This document shows positions 55,730-64,000 of a stretch of 64,000 nt of DNA, piece by piece. The position numbers and the translations under genes were made by a program. Source of the DNA: Coriolopsis trogii. Taxonomy: Eukaryota; Basidiomycota; Agaricomycetes; Polyporales; Polyporaceae. Numbering within the stretch: the first letter of the stretch is position 1; each line of letters starts with the position of its first letter. The stretch spans positions 558,001-622,000 of the forward strand of contig JAHYIO010000008.1 in assembly GCA_020543525.1 (NCBI GenBank), read 5' to 3'. Under the pieces are notes generated by a model, which searched no databases, was not told where the DNA came from, and saw only the letters and a list, made by a program, of their open reading frames with translations.

Positions 55730-57690
55730 CTAGGACTGGTCGGTCCACACACTCCGGTCACTTATAGAGTCACGGTTTCACGGCTTCCGGTATTATCGCT
55801 TATGAGTCTCTCCTCCGTTTTGTATCTGTACTCTGATGGGCACGGGTGCAAGGTTTGGTTGTGTCATGTATACTTGGCTGTAACGACTATCGGGAAATAC
55901 ACGATTGTTGTACGACTGCGTCTGAGGCCAACAGGTGCTGCACTGGTCAATATGTGACCAGGTTTTACCCTGCTCTTAAGCTTGTCGTAGTTGTTCATGC
56001 CTCGTTTCACGTGCGATGTTTAGATTCAGGAAAAGGTCCGAGACACTCAAATGAGCGTCGTAAGCAAGCTTATGCCTATGTAGCCCGACTGTTCTAACTT
56101 CCGGGGGGCCGCTCGTTCGACGGCTTGGGCAATAATGATTCGATGATATTCGCTAACCTCCAGAGATCTCGCTCAACGGTCCCTCTAAGACCGTACTAAC
56201 CATCCGACGTCGATTGTATGAAAGATGCCTTCTGACGGTGCTTTCAAGAAAGAGACTTTCTAGCTTGGCAGTAACGGTTCCTCGTATGGTTCTTCTGGCG
56301 GCAGAACATACCTCGGAGGCTCGGACAAAAGTCTTCAATCGACGCCGGCTGACCTGGGGTCTCATCAACTCATCCTCGCAGCTGGGCTCAGGGAGCGAAT
56401 CGACGGTGGGCGTGCAGCCGCTGGCAGTGGTCTCATGTTTTCGCCGAGAGGTTTACAGCTTCAGGCTTCGCGGGGCAGCAGGGGACTGCTTTGAGGGGAC
56501 GGGAAGAGGTGGGGAGTGCCAATGCACAGACGCCGAACCGCTCTTTGTGGGACTGGAAGCGGGCCGCGGCGTGGAAACCTCGGACAAAGGGGATTGGGCG
56601 GCTCTTCCACCAACCACGACGTACGACCACGGCGGCGACGGACACATTTCCGTCTAAACTTCTCATGCTCGCCTGACTCCGCGAACGACGATCATTCTCA
56701 GCTTTATCTCGCTAGGCCTGATGCAGTCTAGCTTCAGGATGTCCGCTAGGCACCGCCGTTTTGTCTCTCAGGCGTCGTCTGGCCACACTAGGACACACTA
56801 GCGTACACTCCGGCTAATTTGCGCACGCTCACCATTCAAATCTCGGATACCATAGACTGGCAGGCTGGTATGAAGACTGGTATTCATAGTATGAAAGCAA
56901 TTTCTGAGGACGGCAGGAGCGGTGCTCAAGTTCTTCCTTCGATCGCAGGTGTGTTTCGCTCACCGAGTCGTCGGCTCTCTTGTACCGTCTGTCAGACTCA
57001 GTGAAACGCTATACATAGCTCGCCCCGTACCATGGATCGCAGACGATCTGGGCGTTGACTTCAGTCATTCCGCCACGAACGGGCCATGTGACAAGTAAGT
57101 TCCCAGACCCGATACGGACGTCCTGAGAAGATTCTATTCAACGCCCTCTTAGCCGAGTCCCACGCAAATCATTCGATGTGAACGCTTTACCTCCATCGGC
57201 ACGTCCGATCACTCGAGCCACGGAGGCGGGTCAGACCTCCGTCTACGGAAGCTTCATTATCTTCATGATCCAAAGCCTCCTGCGCCCAGGGCTCGCAACC
57301 GTTGTTCGGGGCCTGGCAACCGTGTATGCACTCGAGGTGAGCGTTTCACTGTACCTGGCAATAAAGGCGCCGCCTGGCCTGATTTCCTCGTTTGATGGGC
57401 TGCCGGGTTCTCAGCCGTGACGGGCATTAAGACACAGTGCTGTCTGCGAGCGGAGCAGGGTCCGAGCGGCGGCGCATTTGCACGCTCATTGGTCAAACAC
57501 CAGTCCATTGGCAACACACCAGGCATTTGGTTGTGGTAGTACTCTGCCGGATTTGTACAGCAACACGCACGGTAGCAATGCGAGCACCAGCTCAGAACTG
57601 CCATTGGCTGGGCACGACACACTACTGCCGCAAAACGCCAAGCCATGCTCTATCCTGCCTGCACAGAAATATGTTGTTTGCCTCTAAGGA
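55730..57690. other. Intergenic, no confident gene
   Basis: The frame at 56214-56657 and a short hydrophobic one at 57178-57420 are not supported by homology or splicing. CCATTGG boxes at about 57505 and 57600 belong to the peroxidase F promoter. Confidence 0.45.
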
Positions 57691-57706
57691 GAGTCGTCGA
57701 CGACAG

Positions 57707-59220
<1,514 letters not shown>

Positions 59221-60040
59221 ATGGGATAACTGGTATAACTTCGGGTCCTGGCTCCGTGTTGATGTACTTCTACCTGTATCTCTGACTCCGACATCGTCGG
59301 TGTCCAACGCAACTTAGATGCGCTGGATGTTATGTACAACTGTATCTCTGGGCATTCCCGAGAATATACGCTGTTCTAAACGCCCTTTGGCGTGCACTTC
59401 ACGTCGTCTCCGAGTTACCCAGGAGGGTAATTGAGTGGACGAGCCCCTCAGTGACGTCCTCATCTTCTGCTCTCTATCCTTTACCATCCGATACTCTCAT
59501 TAGCGTTTCGGCGGCCCCAAGTACGTTATATGCATTGCAGGGTGGGTTGACATTCTTATCCTCTTCGACATGCCTCAACGTTATCTCTCAGATATCTATG
59601 TCTTATGTGCCTCCACCCTTTGTCGCTCGTAGACTTGCTGTCCATATCGTCATGCCAGTAGTAGAGTCATTAGGGCGGGGCCCTGCCGGGCAATCCTTTC
59701 AACAAAAGGTATCTCTCTGCAACGGATGCTTATTGGCGGTTATAGGACAACTTTTACCCATGAGCTGACGCGCTGGTCAAGGCAGCGCATGCATACCATT
59801 TTGAAAGAAGCCCTGTTGAAGCCGGCCTACTACTGGTACTTTCGAATTGGCCACTGGCCCACTGCAGCCGCTACCGCTTGTAAGTACGTCCTCCAAGTCG
59901 ATTTACGTGTATTCCCGGCTGTCATAAACACTCAATCTTTTGTCCTACACATATATGCATGAGTCCAGAGTTTGAGCTCCTGCCAGTGAGCCTCTCTGGC
60001 AGCCTGGCGCGCTCGGTGTTCTCGGGCAAGGGGCGCTTGC
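59221..60040. other. Intergenic, no gene seen
   Basis: The 3' flank of peroxidase F, with no supported coding sequence. Confidence 0.5.
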
Positions 60041-60046
60041 CCATTA

Positions 60047-60471
60047 CAGTCGAAACCCTCTTATCCCATACCTCCAATAACCCATAACCTCTCATATCCC
60101 ATAGATTTTGCCGGGTCCCGAGTTGGTTCTATGGGGCAAATCCCATAACCTCCCATAACCCTTAACCCATAGCCTTTGCCGGCCAAAAACCCATAGGTTT
60201 TATCATTTTGTATCCAGAAAGTGTGCCTTGAGCTAAGATTATGGGGCTCAAAATCTTTGTCTGCTTACAGTTTATAGGTATACAACGCTGTTCTAGGTGA
60301 TTGGAAGCAAGACTGAACGTTGAGTATTCGTGGACCCTGGTGTTATCGGGCGCTTCAGTGATGATATAGGATCGAGCGCTCGACGAGCGCCTCCTCTCGT
60401 AGCCCATAACCTCCGAAAACCCATAGTTTTGGGCTTCTCCCGAGAGGTATGGGATAAGAGGGTTTCGACTG
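60047..60471. mobile_element. MITE with 25-bp terminal inverted repeats and TA duplication
   Basis: The left end CAGTCGAAACCCTCTTATCC continues to CATACC. It is matched exactly by the reverse complement of the right end (GGTATGGGATAAGAGGGTTTCG then ACTG). TA flanks both ends (60045-60046 and 60472-60473). At 425 bp it has no transposase frame, and it contains several CCCATAACC-type subrepeats. The TA duplication and CAGTCGAAACC start point to a Tc1/mariner-pogo type transposase acting in trans. Confidence 0.85.
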
Positions 60472-60479
60472 TACGTCAT

Positions 60480-62280
60480 GCTTTACAGTTGGATGAACAC
60501 GGCGTCTACTTTGGCATGCATTTTTGTCTCGCTTCCTCCTCCCGACCGCCGTTCGGTACTACTTGAATGTGTCCGCTCTCTCTGTCGTTGTGTGAGAACC
60601 ACACGCAACGGTGTAATATGATCCTTCTTAAGGTGACTTTAGCGAATCCGACTCGTGCGCAACTCTTAGGCGACTCACCTTCAAGTACTGTGTTCTTGCA
60701 TGCTCTCCCTAGACTCAATCTCCCCCACGTCTATGTTGAGGCTCCACCGGGCGGATGGTTGTTGTGTTTCGAACAAGGGCAAATCAGCTAGCCGAGTTAT
60801 TCCAACCGATATCATCGCCCAAGTCATGTCCAAGGGTAGGAACCAGCTCAATTTTCGCCAACGTACCATGCCCAGTCCTCGACCTCCGTGTACATCAGGA
60901 TGGATGGTGTGTTGCCCAGAGTACGTCATACCAAACCAGACAATACTTTTATTTTCACATTCAAGTGCGTAAGCTCAGTCGTACTGGCAACTTGCCAACC
61001 GGCCAACGTCAATTGGTGATGTCATGCTGAGGTGCAGGTGACTCGCAGTGAGTTTTTCTCTCTACGTTCTCGCACATGCATGAGCTTATACAATAAGCAT
61101 CCTGTCCAGCGGTCGAATCGCACGCACAAGCCATTGTACCCCGTCTTTCGGGAGGTAGCTCGTGCGCATAGGCCTTTGCATTTAGTGCAAGGCCTCAGCA
61201 GCAATTCTGTCGTATGCGCAAGGTAAGTCCAACACCGCCGATCAGGTGTCCGACGAAAGTAAAGACTTCCGGAATATATGGCCTCTTAACTGTAGCTCGT
61301 AATACTTCTACGGGCAATTACGCTCTAACATAGCCTTACATAGCCTGTTAAAGGCCTCCCTGGGAACATTCTCGCATATTGTGAACAAGTCCACGTTGCC
61401 ACTCCCACCCGGGGTTTTCTCGGCAAAGCCTCAGGCAGAGGCAAACATGGCCCAGTATGGAAGGCAACACCCATCCACAAGACGGATTACCCACTAGAGA
61501 TCGTCGTCCATGTGAGTTGAGTTCTACAGGCGACTATGCTCACGCACTGTCGTACTCACGCCGTTTAACGCCTGATGTGCTGCTCGGCACGCCAGGTTCT
61601 CGATGCCGGGTGCGAAGGGGGTCCCACATCAACAGCACGATTCCTTCAAATATGTTGCGGGCCAGTTCCGTGGTATGCACGGCGTGGAGTGCTCGACCGA
61701 CTGGTACAAGGCACCTGCGGACAGTCCTGCGACATATGGAGTAGTGGCATTAGTTCCCGTCCAATGAACTGGAACGACGAGTCGCACGGAAATGACTCGC
61801 TGGGAATACCGGCTTGGTGAAGAGAATCCAAAGCTGATCGCGTGTCCGGAGGCTTTCGCCCACAATTGAGCACCCTCCGTGGATAGCCCATATGTGGCAT
61901 CAGCCATCCGTATACATGCAAGGTACGCATGCCGGCGTCCCTGAAGAAGGTGGTCCCACTGACATCAAACCGTTTTCGCCCTTTGACGACTTCACAGCGT
62001 CAGAGATGGACGGGAGTTCACCTCGATTGTGCGACACGACTGTATACGGCTGTGCCAAGACCTCCCGCACCACCGCAATGTCTCTACTCACAGCGGTCAC
62101 GATGCCGAACACGAAACAGCACCACTCGTCCCTATAGTCTAACGTACCATCCCGCTGGTGGATGTCCGTGTACAGGAAAGAAATGGCAGACTTGCGATTG
62201 GTCTGTGCGGTTGCGGTAGTCCTATGGAGCCCATTGGTTTTCGCTTCCGCAAAATATGAGGCCGACGCGTCGGGGTGCGT
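60480..62280. other. Intergenic, no gene seen
   Basis: Short frames only. The right end contains ATTGG boxes (about 62198 and 62233) upstream of peroxidase G. Confidence 0.45.
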
Positions 62281-62289
62281 TCTGGGAGG

Positions 62290-62335
62290 TATAAAGAGGT
62301 GGGCGAACGCACTCAGTCTCTCCAGAGCACTCAGC
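62290..62335 (+). promoter_or_regulatory. TATA box and start-site element of peroxidase G
   Basis: TATAAAG (62290-62296) and CCAGAGCACTCAGC (62322-62335), 32 bp apart, directly before the leader and ATG 62359. Confidence 0.8.
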
Positions 62336-62358
62336 CTCTTCAGCCCTCTTCTCTTACA

Positions 62359-63804
<1,446 letters not shown>

Positions 63805-64000
63805 GAGCACGCCAGTGATTGAAAGCATGGTCGTGAGGATGCGTAATCTGTAGCAGTATCGCATGCATATGCCTCGGGTTGATATACGTACAACGCCACC
63901 GAGATGCACTTCACTGTATATGTCCTTGTACTTCTGGGTTTGCGAGGAATTCGATGCGTTATTTATCGTCGCTCATAGAAGTTGGAACGTACATGAAGAC

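Noticed and set aside
60060..60190. CCCATAACC-rich stretch considered as interstitial telomere repeat
   Set aside because: The units are irregular, are not TTAGGG/CCCTAA, and lie inside a TIR-bounded element with TA flanks.

Overview
The window is nuclear DNA of a filamentous basidiomycete, almost certainly a white-rot polypore (Agaricomycetes, Polyporales-like). The reasons are short GT-AG introns of about 50-90 bp in nearly every gene, seven secreted class II haem peroxidases (a family restricted to ligninolytic Agaricomycetes), a fungal chromovirus retrotransposon, F-box/LRR genes, and a PKA-type kinase split by introns. Coordinates were read by eye; exon joins rest on reading-frame continuity and on comparison between paralogues inside the window.

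Layout. 1-2.6 kb: no confident gene. 2.7-19.6 kb: three paralogous Ser/Thr-rich single-pass membrane proteins (2715-3868, 15464-16596, 18260-19622). The first is separated from the others by a 10.6-kb composite Ty3/Gypsy chromovirus (4203-14813). That composite is a giant palindrome: an LTR plus the start of gag, an inverted copy, then a direct copy and an LTR, all bounded by one ATATC target-site duplication. 20.1-24.6 kb: two minus-strand versatile-peroxidase genes. 27.7-31.9 kb: two minus-strand members of an unrecognised multi-pass membrane-protein family. 33.4-35.2 kb: a PKA catalytic subunit gene. 35.8-40.0 kb: two F-box-like genes facing tail to tail. 41.4-42.8 kb: a diverged fourth member of the membrane family. 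43.9-48.5 kb: two plus-strand peroxidases. 49.8-51.3 kb: a third close member of the membrane family, in inverted orientation to the first two. 54.3-63.8 kb: three more plus-strand peroxidases, with a TA-flanked MITE at 60.0-60.5 kb.

Function. All seven peroxidases keep the haem-site Arg/His, both distal-side Mn-binding Glu residues, the Asp that completes the Mn site, and the Trp used for long-range electron transfer. They therefore look like versatile peroxidases, secreted to attack lignin. They share one exon plan. Each also carries a TATA box followed 29-35 bp later by nearly the same sequence, CTCAGAGCACTCAGC, which suggests common transcriptional control. Traces of gene conversion and one intron loss show that the cluster is still evolving.

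Most notable observations: the palindromic retroelement, whose inner junction lies at the predicted 5' end of minus-strand cDNA; its apparent self-primed (Tf1-like) primer site; a probable spliced Gag-Pol arrangement; the membrane family with its shared E-box promoter; and the start-site element common to all seven peroxidases.
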